From positions 5,170,710-5,234,709 of the forward strand of contig NC_018398.1 in the NCBI RefSeq assembly GCF_000208865.1: a stretch of DNA of 64,000 nucleotides. Direction: 5' to 3'. The translations under genes were made by a program, and so were the position numbers. The notes beneath the pieces are model-generated. The model worked only from the letters and a program-made list of their open reading frames with translations, did no database searches and had not been told where the DNA came from. The DNA is from Neospora caninum Liverpool. Its lineage: Eukaryota; Apicomplexa; Conoidasida; Eucoccidiorida; Sarcocystidae. Shown one piece after another: positions 21,412 through 34,482 of the stretch (position 1 is the first letter of the stretch; every line of letters starts with the position of its first letter).

Positions 21412-24400
21412 CTTTGCTGCTGCAGAAGAACTGTGAACGGAAAAACGAGGCTACCGCGAAAGACACCGAATTTTTGGTGGTGGCGTTCCTGGGCCTACGC
21501 AGCTTGGAGACGAATGGTCACCCGTTTACGGTTTGAGGTGTAACGAGACACACAGACAGGCGGCAATACAGGAGCGTCCTCTCGCCGTTGGGCAAATCTC
21601 TCCCCCTCTCTACTACTACCGGGTTGTGCTCATCTTCAGATAGTCGTGGGGGCCTGTTGCGAAGTGCCTTCTTTGGACAAAGCAGGCAATAGACACGAGT
21701 AAGGCACCCCTGGCGAGAGGGTTACTATCCCGCAGATTGCACGTACGTGGAGAACAAAGATCCTCAATGCCCTGTGTTCATACACGAGGAGGTACGAGAC
21801 AGGCTTGTTGCAGGCGTAAGCAAATAATGGAGACAAGGCAACTGCAGACAAATTTCGTGCACTGGAACAAAGAGACAAAGTTCTTCCGACGGCGGGTAAC
21901 CAGGCGAGCACACGGCAACCTGGTGCAACTGGACCGCACCAGACGCGTGAACAGGAGACTGTTTTGGCGGCAACTTGGAGGGCGCGTAGTGTCAAAGAGA
22001 GCTTGGGAAGCAACTGCGGCGCAGAAGCATTCGTCCAATTGGCGTCAGCAGCGACGTGGCCGGATGAGCCTTGTAGGGCCTGCTGGGGATCCGCCCGAGC
22101 TCCTCTCCCGGGCAGAGCGCGCGCGCGCGGAAAGTGACCCCTGGCCAGGCTTCGCCGGTCGTCTGAACACGGAAAGCCAAATGGTTTTGACTGCCAAGAG
22201 AAGTAGAAAGAGCAAAAGAAAAGGAAACACGAAGTCGGACTCTGCGGCGTGATAGCTCTTCGCCACCTGTCCCAAGACACTGCCCTGTGCAAAGGACGGC
22301 CACAGACCGCCGCGAGTGGGTCAGCTACAAGTGCCCGTCACACTCCAGGACATAGGTCGTCCACCGGAGAGAAAACGGTTCCACAGATCCAAGCAGATCT
22401 GCAAATTGGTCTTCTTTCGCGCCTCGTTGCTCGGAGAGCCACAGGGCTACTGCTTTCAGGTGCCTCACGCCTTTGTTGTGCCTAGGCAGTTTTCCTGCCC
22501 GACTGCGGCGAAGATTTGACAGAGGGACAGGCGCATGGGGGACAACAACACAGCTCAGACGATTGAGTAGAGGAGCCCGTCGCTCGACACGGAGGCCTGT
22601 CGCCACCCGCCGGAAACCAGGCTTCTTGCACGGGAGACTCAGCAGCAAACGGCCATATTGGCTCAGATAAAAAGTCGGACTTCGAAAGAAGGAAAACACG
22701 AGACACAATACAGGACAAAGTAAAAGACCCAGCCACGGAGTCCGCGTTTGACGCGGATGGCTGCCACTGCTGCCTGCGCCTCCGTGAGACGACGCGTTGT
22801 TTGGCTGGTCGCGCAACATCCACGGTGAGGGGCGGTGAAGCGCAAAGAGCCAGACTGTCCGGACGAAGGCAGTCGCCACTCTGCTGTCCTGCACCACTGT
22901 TGCGGCTGCGGAAAACCACCAAGCGAGAAAAAGTGTCGTCTCAAAACATTTCCGATGCGTAGACTCAAAACGACGCTATTTTGAGTTATCAAGCACCGGA
23001 CATCCACCCCCCGGTTTTCAGGTCACCTGTCTCGCTGGCGCGCGCACGGTGGAACCTCTCTCCTTCGCTCGAGCGAGGCCCGTCCTCTACCCCCAACCTA
23101 GTCACCGCCCGAAACACAATCCTGTTTTTCTCCTCAAACAGAGCAGCAACGAAAACTGTACGTGTTGGGCTTGTGCATGTCGCGTCACTCTACGCGCGCG
23201 CGTTCGTTCAAGACACGAACTGCACGTGCCCGGACGCCGTGCTCGTCCATTTTGCACAGCTGATCGGGAGTACGCGCCCAAGGGTGCGACGGACCACCAG
23301 GCTTCAGAGCTCATGCACTGAAACTTCTTTATGCGTAGACATGCTGGAGGACAGTGCGGTAATGTTGGTAGCAATTCCGAGGGACCTCAGATGATTCGAC
23401 TGCGGGTGTACGTACACGCCAGGCAACTACGTGTGGTGAATCCTGTTTGTTTTTTCTGTGAAATACAGAGCCACCGAGGAACGGGCTCTTTTTCATGATC
23501 CACGGGGTACAAACGCATCTCGCTCTTCGACAGAGGATATCCTTTTGTACTTGGAACTGACGTAAAGCCCGGGATTCGCTTTCCGTGAGAGTATGGATGG
23601 GCTTTTCCATACTTAGGAGGTTGTACCCCATCTTAGACACACAGTTCTTGAGAAGCAGCAGTATCCACCATTCACAGAGTGTAGAATAGTCCGCTGCTCG
23701 TGGTCAGCACATGTTCATTCTCCAAAGCTGGTCGAGGAGCGGGCGCTTCGTGTATCGGCTTGTCAGTCAGTAATCTGTCTGGCTTCCCCCGACCGGGGAA
23801 TCCCAGAGTCTCTCCGAGGGGTTGCGCACGTGTGTCATGCAGTAAGCAGTGTCAGTTGAGAGGCATGCAGCTGTTGTCTGCTGTCCTCAGTGATCAGAAC
23901 ATGCCATGGTTGTTTGCTCCTATAGAAAACGGCAACAGATGGCGGTCAGGTGCACTGTGACACACAGTTTGTTCCGATGTGAGTGCTAGTAACCCAAGTC
24001 CGCAGCCGGGCCCATGCTTCGACAAGAGCCACCAGCCTGGACACAAGTCGACAGTAGTTTATTTTTTGGCAGCTATCGCATATCCTCCTGAAAGCCGCAG
24101 GCAATACCTGCGGCTCTGACAGGGGTCGCCAGCATGCGGCATATTGGAGGAAGCCGTCGCATTCGATGCCCCTCCCAAAAGCGTCTGACCTGCGACATCC
24201 GTTGCAAGGGTATCTGTCTGGACATAAGTAACAGGGCTGCACGACATTTTCGCAGGACAGTGCAGTTGAGTGGCGCCCACCGGCATGATTTGGACTAGGA
24301 ACGCAGTTAGCGTAACACTGCATCCCGATTTCGACCATTCTGGTCTTGAGGAAAGGAGGAGATTGTTTTAGATAAATGCATGAGCCATTATGATTCGCGT

Positions 24401-24691
24401 GTGCATTTCGGAGGAGCGGACGGAGAAATACCATCTTTTTCCAACGGTGGACAAACGGGAGGATCGAGAGAATTTTCCCGTGAAGGCGGCCCCGCCGTGA
24501 GGAGCACTGGAGAGGGCAGCATGCTTAATTTTTGGGCGGCCCCACGACTTTCTCCGTAGACGTTGAGACCTAAATTCAGTGCGGAATGGGAAAACGGGGT
24601 AGGCGGCCGCAGTTTGCACGTGACCAAGCTGCGAGAGTCGGAGTTCTCTCTTTCGCGGTAACTAGCACTTCCGTGTAAAATTGTCATCCCC
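21412..24691. other. Divergent intergenic region (ApiAP2 / MORN gene)
   Basis: A 3.3 kb region between two divergent starts. No frame has a recognisable domain; overlapping frames at 21636-22303 and 22325-23007 contradict each other. It should carry the 5' leaders and promoters of both genes. One TGAGACG heptamer, matching the T. gondii WGAGACG promoter element, is at 22785-22791, about 1.4 kb upstream of the ApiAP2 start. Confidence 0.5.
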
Positions 24692-26371
24692 ATGGCAGAC
24701 GGTGATAGCGACGAGGGCTTCGCAGGTCCGTATTCTTTCTCTCTGCCTGACGGCAGCACGCTGCCTTCTGCTGGCACGTACACGGGTCCTGCCAGCGTCC
24801 ATTATGCCAATGGAGACACGTTTGACGGCGACTATGTAGACGGGCGAAAAGAAGGACGAGGTGTTTATACGTACAGAAACGGGGACAAGTTCCAAGGCGA
24901 ATACAAAAACAATCAGAGAACGGGACTCGGAAGAACAGACTACGCTGCTGGAGGCTTCTACCACGGTGGGAATTCGCCTTTTACCTGTATTTTTGGTGTA
25001 CAGTGTCAGACTCGGGAGGGATCGGTTTTGTCGGCTCGACACGAAAGCTACAGTAGTGTTCGAGCGCACGACTCAGCTCTGGGATCACCACCGAGTTGGT
25101 CGGAGGCTCTTGTTGAGATATCTCTTCGAGACGATTGTCAGCGCTGCAGGGCGCTCACCGGCAGATTGCAATAACTTTCCAAAGACGCATTTCGTTGAGG
25201 GTGCTCAAATGATGCAGAGATGTGGGCATGTCCAGCTAGGTGGCTATCGCTGAAAGAAGCAGGAAAAAAGGTAGCGATGAATAGTCAGAGTGAGACAGCC
25301 AGTCACATAGGAAAGAGATACCATCACATAAGGTGGGATATGACGTTGCAAGTGTCGAGAGGAGAGCTCACTTAGAACTCTTGTACATATATAGGTTTTT
25401 CCAACAATTCGGCACAAATGTCCTTCGGACATTTTCGCACGAGACTGGAGCTCGCTCTTTCTTTTTTCCGACAGGCAACTACGAGAACGGGCGCAGATCG
25501 GGAGAAGGCACTCGACTCTATGCGAACGGAGATATTTACTACGGCCAGTGGAGGGACGGCAAGCACGACGGTCATGGAACCTACATCTTCAACACGACAA
25601 AGTACAAAGTAAGTCCAAGGGAAACACTTGGCGCCAGGATTTCCACTACCATGCTCCCGGATTAGGTCTCTACAAAAGAAATGATTTCCGCGCGGAGTTG
25701 CGCATGATTCTCTGCGGCATCGAGAACGAACGCCACACATACTTTCTAAGCCCCCTTTCTTTCTCCCCCTTTGCCCTTTCTGTAGAAACTGTGTAGGTCA
25801 GTTTGATAAGTTGTATGCCGGAGGCTGAATTGTTCTGGGCATAATGGGTTTGCATTGTACCCTTTGGTTGATCAAGTGACAATCAATGCGTATCGAAAGA
25901 CACGTATCTGAATGTTTATTTTGTGCCTCGCAGAGATTGCAAGTTTAAGTTCATGAAGTTGGATGCCTTAGCATGCTGTGGCAATAGTATCTCTGTGCTC
26001 TTCGCGAAGGTTGTCTCGACTGCAAAGCAGCAGCTCTGTCTGCGCGTGCAAGCCTCCACTAGTCTGTCATGTTTTGTTTCTCATCGTCCTTGTTACGAGA
26101 GCGGTTTGCATTCCTTCAGTTTGTGGGCCAGTGGAAAGCGGGACAGCTTCTAGAGGGCTCGTGGCGATGGCAGAATGGAACGACATACGAGGGCAAGTTC
26201 GAAATGAACAAACCGTGTGGCGACGGAACGTGGGCGTTCGCGAACGGCACACGCTTACAAGGAAGTTACTCCCAGCGTGTTTTGCCGGTCGACGAGGCCC
26301 CCGATGATGGTCCACAAGCCGCGCAAAAGATTGAACTCCAGTGGACATCATCTGGAGTTTCCGCTCAGTGA
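24692..26371 (+). CDS. MORN-repeat protein, RSPH1-like
   Basis: Three exons, 24692-24965, 25475-25608 and 26120-26371, join in phase to give 219 residues. From about residue 44 to 185 the protein is a run of six MORN repeats (for example FDGDYVDGRKEGRGVYTYRN and YYGQWRDGKHDGHGTYIF), with a partial repeat on either side. Each repeat has the Y/F-x-G-x-W/Y-x-x-G-x-x-x-G-x-G pattern. MORN repeats act as membrane- or cytoskeleton-associated scaffolds. The arrangement, and a short tail with QKIELQW after the repeats, resembles radial spoke head protein 1. In this parasite an axonemal role would be limited to flagellated microgametes; that role is inference. No catalytic domain such as a PIP kinase or SET domain is attached. 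Confidence 0.85.
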
Positions 26372-27604
26372 AAGGAACGATTTTTGACAGACTCTAGTGA
26401 AACGCTCTTTTTTGCAGCGTGCACCCCCTCGACTTCCTCGGGCTTCATGAGAAACCTGGGGGCAGCGACACACTCGTATTTCCCGCTTTTTTCTGTTCGT
26501 CCTTGACCATCCTAAAACCCTGGCTGTTCAGTGCCGTGTGCGACTGTTCTTCGCCGGCTTTGCGCCTGACATCGACGACTCGTGGCGCTTTCATCCCAAA
26601 GAGGGTGACGGGCCTTTCAGCACCACTTTCACCTCAGCTTGCGTGGCAGTCTCGCGTCCTCATCTTAGAGTAACTTGTTAGGATGGCACAGGAAAATTGG
26701 CCGCGTCTACGCTCCTCCAGATGTCTCATGACTCAGACAATACTAAAACAGTGGAGAATGCCTCTGTAGCAATTGGCGGAGCCATGCTCTCGCCCATGAA
26801 TCTCTAGGCCTATAGAGAAATATACATATATATATATATATATATATGCGCCTATTTTTGCAGGTGCAACGCTTTCTCTGAAAATGTGTGAGTCGGCAGT
26901 TGTGCTTTCACACCAAAGGCCCGAGGGCGTCGCCACCGGCTCTTTGGTGGTTGCAAAAGTAACTCCGGCGAATGGTACTTCCAACACAGCTAGCACAAAC
27001 GAGAAAATTCGCGGCTGCGCGGGGATCGTCGAACTGAGCGCTCCGCGTTCAGAATGCGAAGACAGTCGGTTCTACAGAAAACGAATGCCGGCTCTCTTCT
27101 CCAGGGAAGTCCTTTTGTCGAAACGTCTCACTGACTTGATGCGTTTTACTCCCTCACTTGCACATTCGAGGACACGCCAACCCGGGCCTTTTACGGATCT
27201 GCAAAGTCTGAGTCAAGAGTGTTGTTCCACTGTGCGAAGGCAGACATTGCCCGCATGCACCTCGGCATGAAAAACCAGACGGCAACCCGATTTCGAAAAA
27301 AAAGTGCCGCGACCGAGTGGAGATACATCGAACGGTCAAGCGGTTTGCCTCTGGCATTGCTGAAACTGCCTTCTCTTGTGTGAACCTTTCAATTTACGCG
27401 CACGCCATGCGCATTTCCGCTTACTGATATAGCGAGAGCGGCCAGCGGTTACACCATCGCGAAAGAGACTACGTTTTGCGGAATGCCAAATTATGAATCC
27501 CCCCACGGAGACGAAAGAACAGCGCAGACCGACTTCGAGTACCACCAACACGACACGGATGCAGCGACACTTGCCGCCCACCAGACGCTCTGTTCCAAAG
27601 ACGC
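26372..27604. other. Convergent intergenic region (MORN / PA28)
   Basis: About 1.2 kb between convergent stops, probably 3' untranslated sequence of both genes. It contains an AT dinucleotide tract at 26821-26847. No convincing coding frame was found. Confidence 0.5.
26821..26847. repeat. (TA)n microsatellite
   Basis: TATACATA followed by about nine uninterrupted AT dinucleotides in the intergenic region between the MORN and PA28 genes. Confidence 0.85.
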
Positions 27605-30600
27605 TCAGAATGTCATTCGACTGCGCGTGTCTTCATTCTTCGGCTTTACAACTTTCTCCCAGTTCTGCACACCAAGCAACGCAGAAATACCACCAGCACA
27701 CAAGTAACCAAACCGTCTCCGTGATGCTAGACAAGCCGCCTCCCACTGCACTATCCTGCCAGGACGCACAAAGGCATCTGCCCATCTCCACAGACGCATC
27801 GGTAACATATCTATTTCCAGCAACACTTTCACGAGCACACATACAGCACATACTGATACATCAGCCCTACAGGAATGAGGATTGAGTTTCTCACCTTGCA
27901 GAGGAGATCGTATAGCATAGAGTAGTTGTTCCGCATATCGACTTTCGTGAATTTAATGTGAAGCAGTTCCTTCTCATCCAGCTCTCGAATTGCCTGGAAA
28001 CCGAAGGAAGAGGCATCGCATGCGCAGCTGTAATCAGTCGCTGTCCCTTCAACGACGGAAAGGAATACACTGATCAGCTGTTCGCCTCCAAGCAGTGCCG
28101 GTGTGAAGTTTAACTGCTTCTCTTGCACACGGTGAAGCAGAACGCTTGGCTGCCTCTCCACCGGAGACGACCGTCTCGCGGGAGCATTCACAACTCCGAG
28201 ACCCATCTGGAAACACCGTCTTCTTCCCCAGCTGCCACCTCTCGCCTGGATCTGCACGCCAACCCTACGCATCTTCTGCTCCTTCGTCAGATATATATAT
28301 ATATATATATATATGGATGAAGAAAGGCATAATACAGTGAACGCTTGACTCGTTAGCTAGGCACTGGGGCGCCTTCGTGGAACACCGGAAACACCTGCGT
28401 GACTCTTTCAGAAACTCACTTCCCAGTAATCTCCGACGTTGGGGTACTTCAGAACCTTCGTCGACAACTTCGCTCTGTGAGAAGAGAGAAAAAACACGTG
28501 CACTGTGAGTAAAAACCGCAGTATTGACAGATTCCCGTTGCTGCCTTGGAACTGTCCCCCCACGCACCCACACGCATGCGCTTTTCCTCACATCCGCAAA
28601 CCCCTGGGTAGTAACCTCAGTAGGCGCGGCCACGCCTACATGGGCGTGTGGCGTTGCACAGGTACACATCCTTCTAAACAACACACAGGCAAATATACTG
28701 CAGTCGATGTGTATGTACACCCACATCCATACATTTCGGAGAAACGACTCCGGAAGAAAACATCATCCGGAACCCTCAAGTACAATATACGCAGATATGT
28801 GCGTGCAAAGTTTTTCTGGAGCATGTGCATGTCTTGTTTGATCAAAACTAAAGGCCTTCTCTCGCTTTAACGTCGACGTCGCCTAAGAGACTGCCTCCGT
28901 TTTTAAGTGCTCGAATGTTGCGTTCTCATGCATTTTGTGCACGCGCTTCCTAGACATGCAAGGAACCTTCTTCGTTTGGAGTTCGACCGTACCTCGCCAT
29001 GTAATACTTGAAAATGGCGTCGTAGAGATTAAAGGCCCAGTCCTCGACTCTCGCGAGCTCTTGGATGGCCTCTTCTTGGATCCCGACTCCAAAGTTGTTG
29101 CCGTCCTCGATGCGGGGAACATTCAGTTGAATCCACAGCTTCACTTGCCCGAGCTGGTGTACAGACACAGAGAAACAAAAGGAAACGTTGCCGAAAGGCT
29201 GCGTTCATATCCACGGTCACCAACAAGAATTCAACCCATGAACGTATTCATACCTATAAATGCGTATGGGCGCATTTGCCAAGACACGCTGTAGTGTCCC
29301 AAGTCCAAGAAGTGCTGAGAAAAAGCTGAGACAAACTCGAAATCCCTGAAAGGAGGACTCGGTATGCTCGTAGACGAAAAAATCACCCTCAGCTACCCCA
29401 GTCGCTTCACTGCGGTGTCTTTTCAGCTTCGAACATGATTTCCTCCTGGCAGGAAGCGCGGAGACTGTCTACAGTGTCCAGACAGGTGTGGATATAAACA
29501 GATTGCGGTTCGCCGTGTGAACGCGGCTACAGGGATACACAGGCAGCCTCGCAGGCCCTCGTGAGCAGGCTCAAGAATCGCACGTGTACGCCCCCCCTTC
29601 GATTCAAAACGCGAGAGAATGGTGCAAAGGCCTAAGTTTTTCTTAAAAGGAAGGCTGTATCGCCCCGTGTTCCCCAGACACAAAACGAATCCCCCCCTTG
29701 GATCGGATTTCTTTTTTGCCTCTCTTTTCTGTTCAGAAGCCGCGCCCCGCCTTACAGTCTCGACGAGCTCCGCAGCATCTCTCTTTAGCTGCTCCAGCTG
29801 TTCGCAAATCAGCCCGTGTCGGGGCATGACGTGGGTATAGCACATGCGGCCATCATCCAGCTGTAGGCAGTGTAGCGCGGGAGGAGAGAGAACCCGGGGA
29901 ACAACTGAGGTTCAGCAGCCACACGTGTGTCAGGTCTTCTCTCACGCTGCGGAAAGATGCGACACTCGCTTGCTAAAAAACTAATCTGCTGCCTTTCTCC
30001 CCCCAGAGAGACAATCCGGACCAAGCCTAAACCGCGGGCATGGGGTTTCGTCACTGCTTGTCCAGTCGAGGCAATTGGGGGGAGCGTCGTACGAGTGTAC
30101 GACAGGCAGAGAGACGCCTGCTTCTCGGCAAGGCGCTAACAGGGACACCCGTGGAAGCGTGAACGGCGACTCACCTTTATCCGTTTTCCCGGGGGAAGGC
30201 TGCCCGATGTCGTTACACTCGTGTCTGTATTCTCACCCGCCGCCGAGTCCTGCTTGGATGTTTGCTCAGCATCGGCTGCTGGAAACAACGAGCCGGGATC
30301 TGCGTTCACATTCTGGAGAGAAAAGTCGCACAACAGAAAAGGCACAGAGACCGAAAGCGACGGATTACCAGGTGCCGCACACGGAGTGTCCATACACACT
30401 CGCGTAACGCCAGAACGCCTGACAAAGGGCACGAGATTCGGATATGCGTCCTCACTCTGTAGCGGAGACTGTATCGAGGCAAGAACGGAGCAGCAAGAGA
30501 GGGAGTCAGGCAGACGCGTTGTTTTAAACTGTACAAGCACATCTCCGCAAAGCAAACGCCTCCGAAACAAGTGCACCCGGGCCTCTGTGGTGAGAGTTTG

Positions 30601-31072
30601 GGCATAAGAGAGCCGGGAAAAACGCGAGAAAAGAGACTCAGATGATACACGTGTTCGGGAAGAGAGAGGTTGACGCAGTCCGACTCGGGCCGGCGATACA
30701 CGAACTGCCGTGGTCAGATGTATGCGATGGAGATGCAGCCATTAATACAGCGGGAGGTCGAGGCGGAAGCCGCGGTGTGAACGTGAAAAACGAAGAAGGG
30801 AGGCAAACTGATCAACTACAGCTGGTCAGACACAGTCAGGTGACTGGGGACCCTCTCCACCGAGCTGCTTTTCCCCCCTCCTTTACCGTGAGGTTGTTGA
30901 AGTGGAGAATCTTTCTCGGGATTCGATCCTTGAGGGAAATCACAGCCTGACGAGTCAGGTCTTTCTTGAATTGTTCATATTCTTTCTTCACCGTCTGGTC
31001 CGACGGCTCCAGTTTATCCATCTTATCGAGGCCTGCTGCGGCCAGCGAGTTGAGAACCGAAGTGGAAGTCAT
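27605..31072 (-). CDS. PA28: Proteasome activator PA28 (REG / 11S) subunit
   Basis: PA28 is a ring-shaped, ATP-independent activator that opens the 20S proteasome gate. Seven minus-strand exons are phase-consistent: 31072-30887, 30312-30175, 29860-29756, 29153-28993, 28474-28420, 27993-27895 and 27664-27605 (267 residues). Exon 1 encodes the first amphipathic helix. Exon 2 is a variable linker ending GKRIK, equivalent to the homologue-specific insert. Exon 4 carries the activation-loop block, PRIEDGNNFGVGIQEE at about residues 156-171, essentially the family signature. Exons 5 and 6 give KVLKYPNVGDYWE and AIRELDEKELLHIKF, matching the last helices. The final exon has only 19 codons plus stop (NWEKVVKPK...) and corresponds to the C-terminal tail that docks into the proteasome alpha ring. 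Sequence resemblance is to the single-gene PA28-gamma type of non-vertebrates. The GTAAAG donor of exon 1 is weak but phase-correct. Confidence 0.93.
28291..28314. repeat. (AT)12 microsatellite in PA28 intron 5
   Basis: Twelve uninterrupted AT dinucleotides between PA28 exons 5 and 6. Confidence 0.9.
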
Positions 31073-34000
31073 ACTGGTGAGTTTTCCGGCACAGGAGACG
31101 CGTCGCGAAAAAAAAAAATAGCTCTAGGCACACGATAGACTCGAAACGAACCGCCTGCGGCCTTGTCGCTCTTGGGACGTGCACAGACCCACGACAGGCA
31201 AACGACTCGGGCGGCTTAACCAGTCGAAAACCCCAGAGGAAAGAAAGGAACGCAAACAGAAAAGCGAGTTCGGGGTGTTTTGCCGAGAGAAGAATCCGGT
31301 CAAGAGGCACGCGCGCGTGTACAGACACTTGACCACAAGGGGCACGGATATTTGCTCAGGGGTGGCAAAATCACCCAAAACGATGATCCACCAGTTTCGA
31401 GAAGAACCGCGAACACAGACAGAAAACGCAACGAAACAAGAACAGACACGCGCAGCTTCTCCGCTTTCAAAACGGTGAAGGTTTGTGAGACCCTTGACGC
31501 CGAATATCCCCGTCGTACAGTATCTATGGGGCGTGGAAATCGGATAAAAGCTGGAAGAAACGCCGCCAACTGGGAAACGCGTTTCTCCAGCAGCCAGCGA
31601 GAAACAAGTTGCTCTTTCTCTGCTCAACGAAAAATCTCCTTGTCCCGTCTACTTCCGAGAAAACGACAAGCTACACGTTTTTCCACGAGACGCCGTCCAT
31701 CCTTGAACGTACCGAAACCTGGCACATGCAGGTTCAGAAACGCGCGGTTTTTCGGGAGGCGCTGCATGTCTAACCTGCGTGTTTTTTCCCGCTCATCCCG
31801 AGTCGGCGTCGCGTCAAGCAACTGTCATCGAGTCGTCCTGCCGTTAGTAAACGCATCGCGGGGACAACAGTTGTTTACTGCGCCTTGTTCTTTGGAGAGC
31901 GAACTTCCAGTTTCCGCCTGACTCACCGCAAAACACGCCGGACTGCTCAACCTGAGGTAGCTTTCACCAGGGTCGTTTCCCCGCCATGGGTGGGTGTCCA
32001 GCGCATATTTGAAAAACCAACATTTGTATACAAGCTGTACGAATATCATGATATTCACTTTGGTAGTCTCCTTCCTGATGTTAGTCTGTACGGAATACAC
32101 GGATCGGATTCTTGTTGGCCTGGCACCTGTTTAGTAACTGGATGAACGCTTTTTACTCCTGGTATGTATGGATAATACTCGACTCTTCTATAGTTTAACC
32201 GAGGCATATTTATAATTATACAATATCATTTTTCTAGCAAAAATTTTACTTTTAAGTAAAAAATCATCACCGCTCCACGTTTTTCTCTTCCTGCACAGAG
32301 CCACATCTGTCTATCGCAACTGTCAGTCTCTCCCGATGTGGAAAAGAGCAAGAGCCTCAGTGTACTTGAATCGAAAAGCCCGGAGTGCTTCTGTTCCGTT
32401 CCCGATCTTAGCCGGCGAAGCTCCAGATGAATGATGACTCAAACACCAACTGTATGAGCGCGTACCGCAGGAGAACGGTCCGCCACTGTGGCTGTGGATT
32501 TATGGGCATGGGGGAACTCGGCATGCCTTCTCCCTTGGAGGATAAAACGGAAATAGGAGCAAACAGTCTTGCTTTGGGCAGCGTGGTGTGTCCTTCCTAG
32601 CCGGCACGCGATCTGCACGGCCCACGCCAAGTCACTCACAGTCTGAGATACCGAGACAGCGAACGAGAGGCTTCGCTTGGCCAATGCAAACAACTGAGAA
32701 GTCGCAGCAGCAAGAGCGTAGACCTCGTTCTAGATAAAGTGTCTCTCTGCGTTGACGCTGCTGGAATCGTGCGATTTCAGGCGTGACTGGGTGCACGGAA
32801 TTCCAGCTCAAGCGGGCTAGGGGTATACAAATCTGTGTCGTCAGTCACACTTTCGCCCTTTTAAATGGGGGCTTCGTTGCTTGCTCCATGAGAAACTGAT
32901 GAACCACGCTAACACAGTACACCGTTGCCGCTAGAGCGATCTAGACTATATGGGTGTAGTTTCGCTCGAACTGGAATCCCTCATATCTCTGTTCTAGAAA
33001 CCGGTAGGTGACTGCGAGAGTGTGTTTCTGGCTCTTCACTGACGTTAAATCTCAGTTGCTTGGATCTAGATGGGAATGAAGCGGTTGCGGCAGTGCTTTC
33101 GCGACGCTTGCGGCATCGTTTCATCCGGGCCCTCGCGTCAGTGGAAACAAAGCGGTAGGAGATTGAACGAAGACCACATGCGCCATAGTGCTCACCACAA
33201 AAACGTTCCAGAGACCGCCAGAATCCCCCGTACGGTTGCACAGATCGGCATCAGAGCGCAACCTGCAGGATGTCACCTTACACCCGCCACAGAGGTTGGC
33301 GGGCACCGAAGGAGCTCCCAGACGCCGTGGGAGGCAGTGGCTGTTTCAAGACAAAGAGATTTGCGGAGATCAAAAGTCAAGTCTTCGCCTGAACAACGCA
33401 CCGCTGTACAAAATAATTTCGAGACGTTCGTAAAGTGCTGCGGGGCCTTCAATATCCACAGGTTTCGAAGCCAGCACGAGGAAGAGACAAAACAGCTACG
33501 CACATGCAGCTTTTCCACTCGCACGACTCTTCCCCGATGCCTCGGAACTCTCACAGCTCTTGCGGCAAAACGCCGACTCTCAGCCCGATTGTTCGCACGT
33601 GTCTCCGTTTGCCGCCATGCTGAAAGCGGCAGACAAGGGACCGGACTATCTCCCCTGCCGGTCTTCACAGCTTCTTCGTTTTCTCCACAACTCACAGGTT
33701 GCACACCACACCTGCTGACATCTCTGAGCGTCGGTCTTGGCTTCTTTGGCACAAAGAACATTCGTGGGGCTGCACTCGGGTTTTCCCACAAAACTATCGG
33801 CAGTCACGTAAATTCACTGGCATACACTTTAGGCACAGCGTGCGCATCCCCACTCTGACACTCTGACAACAGCCCGTGGCAACAGCGTAACTTTCGAGGG
33901 TCACGTCATTTCAGCTCTGAGCCGGCCTCCTGCGAGGCTTTCATTGCGGATCTCGATTCTGCAACGCACAGGCGCCAGTAGCGCGAAAACCCTCGCATGA

Positions 34001-34482
34001 CCGCGGCTCTTCCTTCTGCGCTGTACATTGCGGCGCAACCGAACAAGCACATCTCGCTTCTCCGTTCTCGCGGTCCCCTGGGAGTCGTCGCACGCACACG
34101 TCCCAGGCGACTCGTTCCCTCCAGTTGCTCTCCCTGTCTTTTCCCGTCCCCGATCTGGTTTTCTCTCTCGCCAGGCGGGTCTCTCCTGTTTCGCGTTTCT
34201 CCGTTGCCGTGCAGACACCTTCGATCCGGTATAAACAAGGACATTCAAGATCTGAACCCGGAGCCGAACTCGTCTATACTCCCCTGAAAAGCTTATAAAA
34301 AGAATCCTGTCTCCGCCTTGGAGACAACGGGACGGACAAATCGCCCGGAGGCGGCTCGGCCGAAGCGACAGCCTGGCTGGGCCCAACGCCTGCGCGGCGG
34401 CCTCCGGCCTCTCTCGGAAGAAACCCTCTGAGGCTTCGCGCCCTTCTGCAGCGGGGTCGGCTTCGAAGGAGACTCGGCCGCT
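31073..34482. other. Intergenic region upstream of PA28
   Basis: About 3.4 kb containing the PA28 promoter and the 3' region of the next gene. A short, very AT-rich block lies at about 32160-32280. A plus-strand frame of 262 codons at 33070-33858 has no recognisable domain and I do not call it a gene. No RNA gene was seen. Confidence 0.45.

Noticed and set aside
33070..33858. 262-codon plus-strand frame
   Set aside because: No recognisable motif and several contradictory overlapping frames.
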